Shown: positions 10,569 through 22,515, counted from the first letter of the stretch. The stretch is DNA of 64,000 nt from Cunninghamia lanceolata (GCA_027924645.1 BSBN01000860.1:5766001-5830000); one strand, 5' to 3'. Made by a program: numbers and translations. The notes: generated by a model not told the origin, from the letters alone.

Positions 10569-11249
10569 ATGTCCATACAGATGTCACCATTCATGGCGTT
10601 ATATGGCTATTACGTGTTGAATTTCTTAGACTTGTTGTTTGGAGATAGTAAAGTGCCCAAGGCAAAGGACTTATTTCAGGAGAGCCAAGATATTGTGAAG
10701 TCCTTGAAGGAGAATTTACAAAAAGCACAGAATCAACAGAAGCAATACGTTGATCAGCATCGTGTTGACAGCTCCTTTGAGGTTGGTGACATGGTCTACT
10801 TGATGTTGCAGCCTTATAGACAATCCACTCTCAAAAAGAGTGTTGCAGAGAAGTTGAAGCCACGGTATTATGGCCCATTCAGAGTCTCCCATCGGATTGA
10901 CGAGGTGGCTTATGAGTTAGAGTTGCCGGCAGAGAGCAGAGTTCATAATGTCTTCCACGTATCTCGCCTGAAGAAGGCAATTGGGTATAATGTGATCCCT
11001 TCTACTGAGCTACCGCCTCAAGATGAAGAAGACAAGCAAATTCTCATTTCGGAGGCCATTATAGACACTAGAGAGCGTACTTTATGGAGGAGGGTCATCA
11101 GAGAATATCTTGTGAAGTGGAAGAATTTCCTAGTGGAGGATGCTACATGGGAGAATGAGCAGGTTTTACAGCACCCAGAGTTGAGGTTGCTTGTGGACAA
11201 GCAATTTTGGGGGAGAGTGAACTGTAATGTCCCCTTCCTAAGCATTTGA
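10569..11249 (+). pseudogene. Integrase C-terminal region with chromodomain
   Basis: Same phase as the upstream integrase, across one stop codon. It contains the GPF/Y-type module (LKPRYYGPFRVSHRIDEVAYEL, VHNVFHVSRLKK) and ends in a chromodomain-like block with EYLVKWKNFLVEDATWEN. Chromodomains at the integrase C-terminus define chromoviruses and direct insertion to heterochromatin marks (family knowledge). The frame ends just inside the 3' LTR, which starts at 11223. Confidence 0.9.
11205..11222 (+). promoter_or_regulatory. Polypurine tract of the outer chromovirus
   Basis: TTTTGGGGGAGAGTGAAC directly precedes the LTR start TGTAATGTCCCC. It is the plus-strand primer site expected at this position and confirms + orientation. 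Confidence 0.85.
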
Positions 11250-12452
11250 CAATTAGTAATGGTTAGCCTATCACTTGGGTTCCCATAGGCTAACATGGTG
11301 GTTTGGGGACTCCTACCGAGGGGGTTGATGGCAAGGTAGTTCAGTCGTTTGGGTTTTTCAGAGGTTGCATTGAGCTCAAAGATGTCAAGAGATTCACAAT
11401 GATGCATTCTGAGGCATTTTTGGACACTGGGTCCGCACTTACTATTTTTAGTAGGTGCACTTTCCAACACCGACCTCGCCACATGGCATCGATTGTGTCC
11501 AACCTAGTTGGTTCCTTCATCCTATGTCATTGGTGTCCGTTTGAGCGGAGATGGGTTTATTTTAATTAACGCTAATGCTATTAAATTAAATTAAAGATTT
11601 ACTTAACATTAATTAATTAATAAAGGTGACTTCTATTTAATTTGGAGCGCTCAACCTTGCTAAGACTTTATGTTATAAAGTTAAGTTTATTCCCCCCTCA
11701 AGTGTGGCTCCAATGGATGTGAGGGTTTTCGTTCCCAAACCCAACATCCTCCTGGGTGAAACCACTCTATCCAACTAGGAGGGTTTTCGTCCCCAAAACT
11801 GGTATTCCAAGAGGGTTTTTGTCCTCAAGAAATAAGAGAAGAACTCCAATTCTTACTCAGAGCAAATAGCAAATGCAAAATAATAGTCTCTAACCCTCAT
11901 TCTGTGCACTATAAGCACTTTTCTCCTCAATAATAAAATAAAGTGACTTTTTCAAGAACTTTTAATTCAATATTATTTTTAATCCTCAATTTCAATGTCA
12001 CTTTATAAAAATAACCTTTTAAGTCATCACTTGTACCCCATGCCTAGTGCTAAAACATTTTGACCCTCTTTTAAAAACACTTTATGATGTTGACCACCCT
12101 TCATAAATAAATAATAATAATAAAGTGTCCTTTTAACTCACCTTTTGCATCCCCCATGTCTAGTGACACTTTAGTTGAACAACTTATAGCAACTCCTTTT
12201 TAAATAATTAAATATAAGTTCTCAAGATGACGAACTTTATGCAAATTGGTGCTTTCCAAAAAGAGCAAACTTCTCCAAGAAGTGTGGAGTGCTCTCAGAA
12301 TGTCATAATTGCATCCAGAAAGTACCACTGGATTTATCTGGCCTCCTGAACTCACTACCACTATCAGAATTCCTTTTAGAGAACATTGACGCTCTCCAAG
12401 ATTCTTGGAACTTTCCAAGAATGTTGGAATGGACCCAAAAAGGGACATTACA
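11223..12452 (+). repeat. 3' LTR of the outer chromovirus (1230 bp)
   Basis: Begins TGTAATGTCCCC and ends GGGACATTACA, a perfect-looking terminal inverted match of the LTR tips. It contains one palindromic box near 11449 (CTTACTATTTTTAGTAGG) like the three in the nested element's LTRs, and AT-rich tracts around 12100. No frame in it looks like a gene. The partner 5' LTR is outside the window, so the target duplication cannot be checked; the five bases after it are GTTTG. Confidence 0.85.
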
Positions 12453-14221
<1,769 letters not shown>

Positions 14222-14272
14222 CTTTATCATGTACACAAATGAGCTCCGCCATTCCACTTTAGAAGGAGCCAT
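14222..14272 (-). CDS. BAGP1: Exon 2 of the C2-GRAM (BAGP1-like) gene (51 nt)
   Basis: A 17-residue mini-exon, MAPSKVEWRSSFVYMIK, lies between a TTTTGTAG acceptor and a GTACAG donor, phase 0 at both ends. It joins exon 3 to read [16 protein letters not shown], the expected first C2 beta-strand. Exon 1 also ends in phase 0 (donor GAG|GTATGT), so the three exons form one open frame. It is too short for ORF finders and is supported only by splice sites, phase and continuity with the C2 strand. Confidence 0.75.
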
Positions 14273-14394
14273 CTACAAAATATATATTGACATAGCATGT
14301 CAATTAAGAAAGCAGAGAATCAATGACATCACTTGACCACAAAAAATTCCAGAAAACATTCTCGACTAACAGAAACATTGACCAAGGAAAAGAC

Positions 14395-14603
14395 TGTTAG
14401 AATAAACATTTGGAGTCCTCAGGGTCATATTTTATTATAATGAACTGAGATTAGTATAGGTTAATTTAGAGTCCGTTATATAGCTTACACTTAACTTGTG
14501 GAGCAATAAAGACCATGTAATCTAGTTGTATATCCCCATCAATAATTTGTGTGTATAATTCACATGGATCTCTCTTTATTTTTGTGTGCTCTAAATACCA
14601 ACA
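14395..14603 (+). repeat. Possible copia-type LTR with degenerate primer site
   Basis: The segment begins TGTTAGAATAAAC and ends ATACCAACA (TG...CA) and is followed by TTTATATCAAAAC, which resembles a decayed initiator-Met primer site, and then a few codons that could be the start of a copia gag. It is short (209 bp), as small copia LTRs are. There is no matching partner LTR and no 5-bp duplication. The region 14604-15587 after it shows nothing else I can support. Confidence 0.42.
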
Positions 14604-15826
14604 TTTATATCAAAACATGAAGAATGGAAAGAGCCTGAGCTCCAAATCAGAAGAAGATTAATGTCAAGAGAACTAGTAAAAGGTCCAAGTGAAGACCATT
14701 AAGATCATTCCATGTTGGCTTGAGAATGAATGAATATATTATAGGAGAAAGAAAATTAAAAAGAAGGCAACATAGAAAAAGAAAAGTTTGATGGTCAACC
14801 AAGAACGTTGAAAGACAAATTAAAACCAAGTATTATCAAACCTTTGGACATGTCAAATTATCAAAGATTCAAAATATATTTCAAAAACATTAAGGTGAAA
14901 AGACTAAGTTGGAGATGCCATTGAATTTTAAGGCACATATCCAAATCAAAGTAAAGTAAGACACCAGCCCACTGTTAATAAAATCCAAAGAAAGCATTTT
15001 ACCATCTCAATCAAAGCTAACAAATACTATACTGCCATGCTTGTGTCATTACCCATGGCCTAGCAATCAGCTACTGTCAGAAATTCTTTGGCTCCATTAA
15101 AGATTTGAGGTCATTGCTGAACTCCATTGCTGCAGAGACTCCAACTACAAAGATGTCTTGATTACACATTTAGTTCCTTCCAGAAAACATAACCAGATAT
15201 TGGTCAAAATTATGTCATCCATGCTAAAGTATATCAAGTATTTATCTGACATTGAATAAAGCTTTGAAGTCTAGTTATGAGATCATTGTGTGCCTTATAG
15301 CACACATACATTTTGAGTCCCACATGCACCCTATAGTGATTCCCCATAGTTAGCGATTATGGCAGAAGCATTGCTTGTGTATAGAAGTCCTCCCTTGTGG
15401 TCCTAGCAGCAGCATCCTCCCTGTTGTATAAATCATTGAGTTTTGTGCACACTTCACCTTTTGCAAAAGGATAACTTCATCCTTCCCTTTGTCTGTCTCC
15501 TCAAGTTTTGTACAAGTTTTACTTTCTCAAAAAGGATGACATTATTTGATTTGAGATTATGAAAGTAAAATCTGCTAACTAAGGCACTGTAATATCCCCA
15601 ATGGGATCTGCCCTAAATTTCTGATCTTTTTGTTTTCTGAATTCTGCCCTAGATTTCTTCACTTTTAGAATTCTGCTCAAACCATAGAATTCCGATTTCA
15701 AACAATTACAGACAGCGAACATTTATGCATTCAAATTGCTCAAACAACATAGCAATAATGAACCCTTATGACAATATCTCCATACATGAATTCATCCAAC
15801 CATATATGATATCAAAATGCGAACAT
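14604..15826. other. Intron 1 sequence, mostly unclassified
   Basis: No coding sequence recognised. At 15588 the sequence TGTAATATCCCC has the form of a Ty3 LTR tip, and the region up to 15826 and from 21232 onward may be the two halves of an old LTR split by the next element. No matching end could be found, so this stays a suggestion. Confidence 0.35.
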
Positions 15827-16197
15827 TGTTTACCGCAATATGGTGTGTTTCACAGAATATGAAGTAAACGGAAATACAAAAGTAGTAGTATAGTGCATCA
15901 TATAACAGAATTACTCAGAACGGACCATTGTATTCATCATTGATTCCCATGAAACATTACAATGCTCATAACAGCAACATACATATTTCATTATGACTCC
16001 AATGTCTGCATATCAACTATTGTCAAATCACCGATGCCTCGACTACGATGTATTGACGCTCTAAATACTCATCGCCAAGGTTGGTTGTGATGCCAACCGT
16101 TGGTACCGACTCCAAACTACCCGACCCGTCGGTTGGTACCGACAACTAATTACATCTTATTACGTTATTTATTCACTTAACTAATTTGCTGTCTACA
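15827..16197 (-). repeat. Left LTR (3' LTR) of the deleted element
   Basis: 371 bp, beginning TGTTTACCGCAATATGG and ending TTTGCTGTCTACA on the + strand. Nearly identical to 20861-21231. The tract at 16198-16212 is the polypurine tract on the coding strand (AAGGGGGGGATAGA). Confidence 0.94.
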
Positions 16198-16212
16198 TCT
16201 ATCCCCCCCTTA
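16198..16212 (-). promoter_or_regulatory. Polypurine tract of the deleted element
   Basis: Read on the minus strand: TAAGGGGGGGATAGA abutting TGTAGACAGC. The equivalent tract of the longer sister is at 22394-22408. Confidence 0.85.
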
Positions 16213-16258
16213 AAATTGGTCGTCTTCCAGACGACATTTACATCAAAACAACAAAATT

Positions 16259-16470
16259 ATGACAGAAACTCAAAAATATCCTACTGAGAGTGGGGAGGTT
16301 GGAAGGACGTCCCTGGGGTGGCTGATTGTTGTTGTGCCTGTAGCTTCCTTGCTTCCTCCGTCCTTTGCCGCAGCTAGTGTTGGGCCACTAGCTCTCGCTC
16401 TTTTGCTGCCTTCACCATTGTTTGCACTCATTTTCTGTTAGACATTCCCAGGCTTCCATTCCTGTATCAA
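16259..16470 (-). pseudogene. Internally deleted remnant of the third frame
   Basis: The sequence from 16300 matches the end of the third frame in the longer sister (around 22540-22625). At about 16420 it jumps to sequence matching about 24715-24740 there (TTTGCACTCATTT). The two flanks share CACCAT at the junction, so roughly 2.1 kb was lost between short matching sequences. Nothing readable as protein remains. Confidence 0.65.
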
Positions 16471-16539
16471 CACTTGTCTTTTTTTTTTTTTTTTTTTCTT
16501 CCACCTCACTGAACAATCTTCACAGCAACAATAGTGTGG

Positions 16540-17120
16540 TGTACGGCAACCTCCTTAACGGCCTTATGCAATCCCTGAAGTCTTGTGTACGGCTTCCCTT
16601 CGTTCAGCTCCTTCCCTGTACGGCCTTCTCTGAATTTGTATGGCAACCTCTATGAAATCTGTACTTGGCGGCCTGATGTCCTTTTCTATTCTTTCTTTGA
16701 CTCCATCCTCTTCCCGTACGGTGTTTGGACAGTTTTGTGTTTAATTTGCAAGGGACGGGGGGTTTTTAATTTGTCAAGGGCGAGGGAACACCGTACGTCG
16801 TACTAACTTCTTTTTTTTTTTTTTTTGAATTTTTGAAAAAAAAATTGATTTTGTTTTTGTCAGGCCGTATGTCGTACGGTCTGTACGGACTAGTCATACG
16901 TCGTACAGATTTTTTTTTTGAATTTTTGAAAAAAAAATGATTTTTTTGGCCAAGTCGTACGTCGTACGGTCTGTCCATATGTCGTACGAATTTTTTTTTT
17001 TGAATTTTTTTTTTTTGAAATTTTTTTTTGGCCCAAGTCGTACGTCGTATGGCCTGGTCATACGTACGACGTAACCTGGTCGTACGTCATACTCTTTTTT
17101 TTTGCCTTCTCCCGACATTT
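16540..17120 (-). repeat. CGTACG-rich tandem repeat region in the 3' part of the deleted element
   Basis: About four degenerate units of 70-90 bp (near 16790, 16862, 16952 and 17033) combine a long T run, GAATTTTTGAAAAAAAAA and self-complementary TCGTACGTCGTACGG. Upstream (16540-16730) single GTACGGC boxes recur between unique bases. The sister element has the same boxes at 25040-25350. Long T-runs facing A-runs and CGTACG palindromes would fold into hairpins in RNA. Confidence 0.75.
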
Positions 17121-17219
17121 TATTTTTTTCATCTTTTCCATGTCAAACTGAATCTGATTTGTCTATTTTTCTTCAATGGGTTCCACGTTCGATCTGCAAC
17201 TCCGACTAGAATTGTTGTC

Positions 17220-17430
17220 TTAAAAAAAAAAAACTAACTTTTGAACATTATTTTTTCTCTGCTGATTGTGACCGATCGCCAAAACATTGCCAGTCAACGG
17301 AAATACTCTATAGTCCTTATTCTTTCTGTATGGTCTCTTTCTGGCCGGTGTTTTCAATGCTATGTTCCCGTTGTTGGTTTCATCACCCCGATTTACCTTG
17401 CTTGTCAATGACTCTTCATACCTGATCACC
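17220..17430 (-). pseudogene. Stub of reverse transcriptase region, junction of pol deletion
   Basis: On the minus strand, residues PARKRPYRKNKDYRV match the start of RT in the sister element (ARPVRKRPYRMNKNYVV at about 30040-30080). Directly beyond, the sequence no longer matches RT. This marks the 5' edge of the deletion that removed RT, RNase H and integrase. Confidence 0.6.
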
Positions 17431-17510
17431 TCGTCTGGTTCAAATGTATGTGCAAGTGTATCCTCTATCTTGGCTTCACCCTCTGTATATTCTTTATGTG
17501 CCTCTCCTAG

Positions 17511-18107
17511 TCAACTTGTCTGTTCTGGTCGACTTGTCTCTACCACTATTTGCTCTGTTACTTCCGGCTGATTATTACCTTCCTCCCCTTTGTCACTCAT
17601 TACTAGTTCCCTCTTGCCAAGTGGTCGAGTGTTTGTCAATCCATCAAGTGCTTCATTCGTGAACAATGTTTCACTCGTCGACCTAGAGTTGCCCAGACTT
17701 TCACTCGTCGGCCTAGAGTTGCCCAAACTTTCATTCGTCGGCCGAGAGTTGCCGAGAGTTTCACAGTTGCCGAGTGTTTTACTCTTCGACCGAATTTTGC
17801 CAAGAATTGCACTGCCATGACTTGCATTGCCAGGACTTGCACTACGAGGACTTGTATTGTTCATCGGAGAGCTCTCGCCGACTTCTTTTATTGAAATCAT
17901 ATTACATTCCGGTTCAAAGAACTCGTAATCTTCCATCTGCCAGTGGAATAACCCGCTGAATGAATTTGTCTCGTCTTCTGAACATTCCTGTAATTCCAGC
18001 ACCCCTTCATCATCAGGCTCCATTGGCCCCTTCCCACCTTCTGTCGAGTTCCCTTCATCCGAGTCAGAATCTGACGCCAACTTTTCGCTGACGATTTGTG
18101 TCTTCAA
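17511..18107 (-). pseudogene. Protease-RT linker of the deleted element, with a 30-bp repeat
   Basis: An open frame that matches the linker of the sister element (30707-30333): VVSEELASD-type start, GPMEPDDEGVLELQECS and FHWQMEDYEFFEPECNMI. After the conserved ISIKEVGE it carries a tandem 10-residue repeat, SLGNSRPTSE, about three times (DNA 17671-17760, 30-bp period) that the sister lacks. No catalytic motif is present; it is a spacer in the polyprotein. The frame is open only because this spacer has escaped stops. Confidence 0.7.
17671..17760. repeat. 30-bp minisatellite, three copies
   Basis: Three adjacent copies of a unit of the form TCACTCGTCGRCCTAGAGTT plus GCCCARACTT, the third more diverged. 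It codes for SLGNSRPTSE on the minus strand. Absent from the sister element. Confidence 0.8.
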
Positions 18108-18222
18108 ATCAATGACAAACTTCTTACGTCTATTTTCTATGGATAGAGTGTTTTTCTTCTAGTTGTGGTTGGCCTTGGCGGCTATTAGCCATCCTCGGCG
18201 GAGTAATGCATCGTACGATGCA

Positions 18223-18960
18223 TTATGTGCTGTTATGACTACAAAATTTAACAAAAATTGTTGGGTACCGATTCTTACTTTTTGAGCCATTAGCACTCCC
18301 AGCGCCTTGATCCCGTGCTAGTCGGCTCCCACTAACTGGAAGTTTTGTGGTCATAGAGTAGGCTTCCCGAGGCTCTTCTAGGTTTCTTCTGGTAGTACAT
18401 TTACTCTGGATCCACCGTCGACTATGGTATTTGTCAAATTTCATCCAAGGATTTCCATATGTACTACGGCCAGTTTCTTTCCAGTATCAATTGCCAGCAA
18501 CCTCAGGTCGAGTACTTGTTCTCCCATTGGCGGTGGTTCTACTATAACATCTTCTGTTGTGTGGGCTTGGCCTTCGTGCTAGTTGTCTTCCATTACCTTG
18601 GATATTGCTACTTTTAACTAATGCAAGCTTTGGAGGAGGTCTGCCAATTTAATTGGTATGGTAGCTTGCAGTACTTGGCTTGTTATGTTCTTGTCCGAGT
18701 CCGATCGTAGGGTTGCGGTTGCCTTTTTGTCTGAGTTCCTCCGTTTGGTTTTCATGGCAGCTTCCACTTCCTTTCATGCCTCACGAAGTCTTTCTTTTTC
18801 CGTACGGGGATCTGGATAAGTGGCCTTTTTCCACTGTGCTCGGGTGATAGCAAGGATTTCATCATTTTCCTTGAGATTGATGAGGTTCACCCCTTTCTGC
18901 TTCGGACAGTCTTTTTCTTCGTGATCTCCAGGCCCACACCACTTGCATAATGCATTTATT
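18223..18960 (-). pseudogene. Protease region of the deleted element
   Basis: The minus strand can be read in pieces as the linker after the fourth knuckle, a stretch matching DLRLLAVNNGKNLAVVHMEI of the sister, and then IVDGGSRVNVL. The sister has IIDGGSGVNVL, the Asp-Gly-Gly active-site loop typical of this Ty3 clade. Gly to Arg here and several stops show decay. The protease would have matured Gag-Pol. Confidence 0.7.
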
Positions 18961-19859
18961 GTGTTCTGATTGTTGTTCGGGCATTCTCTTGCAAAGTGTC
19001 CCCACTCGTTGCATTGCCGGCACTATATCATAGGTCGCCCTTTGCTGTCGTACTGCAATCTGTTTCTCAGACTTCTATTGCTTTGGTAACCTCCAGGGGA
19101 TGCATGGCTATTGTATTGGGGCTTTGGTGGTGTGTTCGGCGATGTTGACGGTTCTCCTTGAGTGAAGAGTACTTGTGTACCCCTTGCTTTCAGATTGTAT
19201 GGGCATTCCTTGATGGAATGTCCCATCACTTGGCAGATATCACAAAACAATTTTTTCGAACAATTTGCCTTTGTATGACCTTCCCCCTTGCAATCTGTAC
19301 ACCACAATTCTCTAGCTTCCCTCGTACTCTCCTTGTCGGCCTTCAGTTCTTTCATCATTCTCATCATGTCCTTCCTGAGTGCTTGCATGGTCTTGGACTC
19401 ACTCTCGCTGTTGTCATCCGTACTATCCTCATCGTCCGTCTTCCTTTTCCCTCGGAAGGATATTTTATTTTCACTCTCTATATCCATCGCTCGATTGTAC
19501 GCTTCATCGTATGATGACGGAGGCACGACTTTCATTTTTTTTCTCAGCGATGGACGCAACCCTTCGATGAACCATCGCTTCTTCAGCCCATCGACCGGCT
19601 GAGTCTCCAGTTTTCCCAACAATTCTTTTAGTCTCCGGTTGTAGGTTCGCACGTTCTCGTGCTTCCCTTGCTTCGTACTGTAGATCTCTGCTACAATTTC
19701 ACTGTCATCCCTCAGAAGTTTGAATTCGTCTTGGAATGCCTTCTTAAGTAATCTCCATGATGCCCTGTGTGCTTGGGCCAACTCTGTGTACCAGTCAATG
19801 GCACTATCTCTCAGTGTCGTTGGAAATGCTTTCAGCCAGTCCACATCATCTTTGCCCAT
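18960..19859 (-). pseudogene. gag with four zinc knuckles, deleted element
   Basis: The capsid part begins WLKAFPTTLRDSAIDWYTEL and includes FIEGLRPSLRKKMKVVPPSS. Two C-X2-C-X4-H-X4-C knuckles follow in the same frame (CTDCKGEGHTKANC and CDICQVMGHSIKEC). The frame ends at a TAG (19023), one codon before a third knuckle, CRQCNEWGHFAREC, and a fourth, CKWCGPGDHEEKDC. In the sister element that codon is CAG (Gln), so the stop is a C-to-T change. Four knuckles is unusual for a Ty3 gag. Confidence 0.82.
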
Positions 19860-20132
19860 TGGCTATCCAAATCGTCTCGCACGTCTTACAATGTCGTACT
19901 AGATCTTCTGACCCATCCCCTGTAAATTTTGGCAGCTTCTGCCTCTCGGCTGGCGGAGTCACCATCCTTCCCCAATGCCCTCGTGCGTTGGACCTGACTG
20001 GACTGGTTCTCTCGCAACGTCCCAGTGCGTCACTTGCACTCTCGGTGCGTCACTTGCACTCTCGGCCACGTTCGAGTCTTCCCCGTGTCCTCTGTCAGCG
20101 TCCTCTACACCTTGAGTCTCCTCGGGTTCATT

Positions 20133-20375
20133 CTAATACTCCCTCTGCCCTGGGGTCTTAAGCTCAGATCTTCCAACTCTCGGCCCTTCGTCGTCCGATA
20201 TGGATAACTCTCTGATGCGGCATATGTTGTTTTCAATTTCTTCTGTCAATTCATTTTCATTCCCTTTCTCTTTATTTGCCAGCGATGTCTTGAAAATTCC
20301 TTCATCAGCATGATGATGTTCATTGACAATTTGTCTCAGTGTTTTCCTTCGTTCTTCTTGTTCCTTTAATCTCAA
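20133..20375 (-). pseudogene. N-terminal gag segment of the deleted element
   Basis: Charged, helical frame: MRLKEQEERRKTLRQIVNE, then ENELTEEIENNICRIREL and SISDDEGPRVGRSELKTP. The last block corresponds to MELSISDERPRNRGLEPKTP in the sister (32752). It ends at a stop before the capsid domain. Between 20455 and 20840 the leader carries short repeats of ACTTGTCATCGA-type sequence just before the primer site. Confidence 0.6.
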
Positions 20376-20840
20376 TGATCTTCATGTTCTTTCCTCTGGT
20401 GTTTTATGCCCACTTGGTACTCGGTTCTTATCCTTATTGAGTTGTATGGGCATTAATTGCTACTCGGGTGAGGAGATGGTCGACCTCTTGGTCGACATGC
20501 AATTGATCCCAGATGACCGACTAAGGGATCTCTCGTCTGAGAGCCTCCCTCCGTACGTGGTCCTTCAACGAGTTTTCCCACAAACTGCAGAGGTCTTCCG
20601 TCAGAGCGTCTTCACGATCCTCGTTTGCTTGTACTGGCTCTTCAGTCGGCTGCCCCATCACGACGCCATCTTCATTGTGTTTTTCTCAACCTTGGTTACC
20701 CCCGACGGTTTTCTTGTTTCTGATGATGCCACTTGTCCGATGGTTACCAACGACTCAACTTGTCATCGACAGCCGACTTGTCATCCGATGGCCTCGGACG
20801 ACTCAACTTGCCATCGACTTGTCACCCTCGACCCGTTTTC

Positions 20841-20858
20841 GAACTGGCAACAGCGCCA
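20841..20858 (-). promoter_or_regulatory. Primer-binding site of the deleted element
   Basis: Minus strand TGGCGCTGTTGCCAGTTC, two bases inside the LTR. The TGGCGCCGTTGCC type is the one used by many Tat and Athila-like Ty3 elements of plants (family knowledge); the sister has TGGCGCCGTTGCC exactly. Confidence 0.88.
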
Positions 20859-20860
20859 AA

Positions 20861-21231
20861 TGTTTACCGCAATATGGTGTGTTTCACAGAATATGAAGTA
20901 AACAGAAATACAGAAGTAGTAGTACAGTGCATCATATAACAGAATTACTCAGAACGGACCATTGTATTCATCATTGATTCCCATGAAACATTACAATGCT
21001 CATAACAGCAACATACATATTTCATTATGACTCCAATGTCTGCATATCAACTATTGTCAAATCACCGATGCCTCGACTACGATGTATTGACGCTCTAAAT
21101 ACTCATCGCCAAGGTTGGTTGTGATGCCAACCGTTGGTACCGACTCCAAACTACCCGACCCATCGGTTGGTACTGACAACTAATTACATCTTATTACGTT
21201 ATTTATTCACTTAACTAATTTGCTGTCTACA
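20861..21231 (-). repeat. Right LTR (5' LTR) of the deleted element
   Basis: 371 bp, pairs with 15827-16197 and is followed by the AACAT duplication at 21232-21236. By eye about five substitutions separate the two, so insertion was recent relative to other elements in the window. Confidence 0.94.
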
Positions 21232-21236
21232 AACAT

Positions 21237-21700
21237 AAATATGGAAGAAATCTGATATCTGAATTATTCAGTCTGCTGCTACAAATCTGAACTTCTGATT
21301 ATCCAATTACAACACAATACATAGGCCAAACATGCCCAAATACATCTCAGAAATTTGTCATTACAAATCAGACCTATCAATAGGTTTGTACATATCAAAA
21401 TGATATAGAATGATGCTCCAAACCCTTCTACAATGGTCTTCTTCCAAAGATATGGGGATGCTGTCCAAACAGAGGTTGCAAAACTTGCAGAAGAAGCGAG
21501 GAACGTGGGAACTCTAAAATGAACTAAAAGCAACCTTAGCTCTCATTCCAACGGAAAATAAATTTGAAGGCCGTGAAAACTGGCTGAAACCAAACCTCTT
21601 CTCCAAAAGAATTATTTCCAATCAATTGGGGACCTTCACAAATCCTAGCTGGCATAATTGACATTTATGAGTTGACTCAACACTAAAAAGTAACTGAAGA
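21237..21700. other. Intron 1 sequence, unclassified
   Basis: No coding sequence recognised. It may continue an LTR-like sequence begun at 15588 (see there). Confidence 0.35.
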
Positions 21701-21937
21701 GGAACAATAATCAAGTTGGATATGGTCAAAGCATATGACAAGTTAGGCTAAAATTTTCTAATTAAGAGTATGAAGAAATGTAATTTTTCCGAATAATGGT
21801 GCACTTGCATTGGGGCATGTAAATCAACTCCTAGATTTTCAAGGCTTGTAAAGCTTGAAGATAACGCATCAATAATCAAGATGGATATAGCCAAAGAATA
21901 TGACAAGTTATGCTGAAGTTTTCTAATTAAAATTATG
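21701..21937 (+). pseudogene. LINE reverse transcriptase fragments, tandem duplicated
   Basis: From 21701 the + strand reads like a plant L1 RT block: KLDMVKAYDKL, NFLIKSMKKCNFSE, then IGACKSTPRFSRLV. LINE palms have D(L/M)-KAYD with the first catalytic Asp. A second, diverged copy starts at about 21871 (KMDIAKEYDKL) and continues after the hAT element at 35197-35290. The period is about 165 bp. The duplication therefore predates the hAT insertion. Confidence 0.6.
21930..21937. repeat. Target-site duplication of the hAT element, left copy
   Basis: AAATTATG here and AGATTATG at 35189-35196 flank the terminal repeats CTAAGTTACCAGT (21938-21950) and ACTGGTAACTTAG (35176-35188). Eight-base duplications are diagnostic of hAT transposons; one base differs. 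Confidence 0.8.
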
Positions 21938-22021
21938 CTAAGTTACCAGTTTCTTCAAATCCCCCTCATACCCATCTAATCCCGATTCAAAGCCGGAATG
22001 ACCTAGGGTCTACCCAGGGTC

Positions 22022-22026
22022 CACCC
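22022..22026. repeat. Target-site duplication CACCC, left copy, of the long Ty3 element
   Basis: CACCC at 22022-22026 recurs at 33877-33881, exactly flanking TG...CA LTRs. Closing the gap restores a CCTAGG-rich stretch of the hAT element. Confidence 0.93.
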
Positions 22027-22393
22027 TGTTTACGACAATATGGTCTGTTTCACAGAATATGAAGTAAATGGAAATAAGTAGTAGTATAGTGCATCATACG
22101 AACATAACAGAATTACTCAGAATGGACTATTGTATTCACCATTGATTCATAGGAAACATTACAATGTTCATAACAGCAACATACATATTTCATTGTGACT
22201 CCAATGTCTGCATATCAACTATTGTCAAATCACCGATGTCCCAACTACAATGTATTGACAACTTAAATACTCATGGCCAAGGTTGGTTGTGATGCCAACC
22301 GTTGGTACCGACTCCCAACTACCCGACCCGTCGGTTGATGCCGACAACTAATTACATCATTTGTTTACTTAAACTATTATTTTGCTGTCTACA
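22027..22393 (-). repeat. Left LTR (3' LTR) of the long Ty3 element
   Basis: 367 bp, TGTTTACGACAATATGG to TTTGCTGTCTACA. Matches 33510-33876 closely and the 371-bp LTRs of the deleted sister. The purine tract (minus strand TTTGAGGGGGGGATAGA) follows at 22394. Confidence 0.94.
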
Positions 22394-22410
22394 TCTATCC
22401 CCCCCTCAAA
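22394..22410 (-). promoter_or_regulatory. Polypurine tract of the long Ty3 element
   Basis: Minus strand TTTGAGGGGGGGATAGA abuts the LTR start TGTAGACAGC. Confidence 0.85.
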
Positions 22411-22515
22411 ATTGGTCGTCTTCCAAAAGACATTCCCATCAAAATGACAAAATTATGACAAAACTTAACCATCCTACTGAGAGTGTGGAGGTTGGGAAGA
22501 TGTCCCTGGGTGTAC

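Larger units (their letters stand above)
1..12452 (+). mobile_element. Ty3/gypsy chromovirus-type LTR retrotransposon, decayed and interrupted
   Basis: The order gag, protease, reverse transcriptase, RNase H, integrase and C-terminal chromodomain is that of plant chromoviruses (Tekay/Del-like). The 3' LTR at 11223-12452 begins TGTAATGTCCCC and ends GGGACATTACA, with a purine tract directly before it. The 5' LTR is outside the window. The pol frame is broken by the minus-strand element at 2391-9314 and also by frameshifts near 1740, 9500 and 10285 and in-frame stops at 731, 2214 and 10563, so the copy cannot make its own proteins. It lies in the third intron of the minus-strand C2-GRAM gene. 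Confidence 0.9.
15827..21231 (-). mobile_element. Deleted Ty3-type LTR retrotransposon, short sister of the 22-34 kb element
   Basis: Two 371-bp LTRs differing at only a handful of bases, TSD AACAT on both sides (15822-15826; 21232-21236), a TGGCGC-type primer site and a C-rich (purine on the minus strand) tract define a young minus-strand insertion. The interior has gag, knuckles, a protease piece and a few residues of RT, then jumps to the 3' region. RT, RNase H, integrase and most of the third frame are missing relative to the element at 22027-33876. It could only have moved with proteins from a relative. Lies in intron 1 of the C2-GRAM gene. Confidence 0.93.

Noticed and set aside
15588..15826. 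LTR starting TGTAATATCCCC and continuing after 21231
   Set aside because: A matching end and duplication could not be found, so it is only noted in the gap description.
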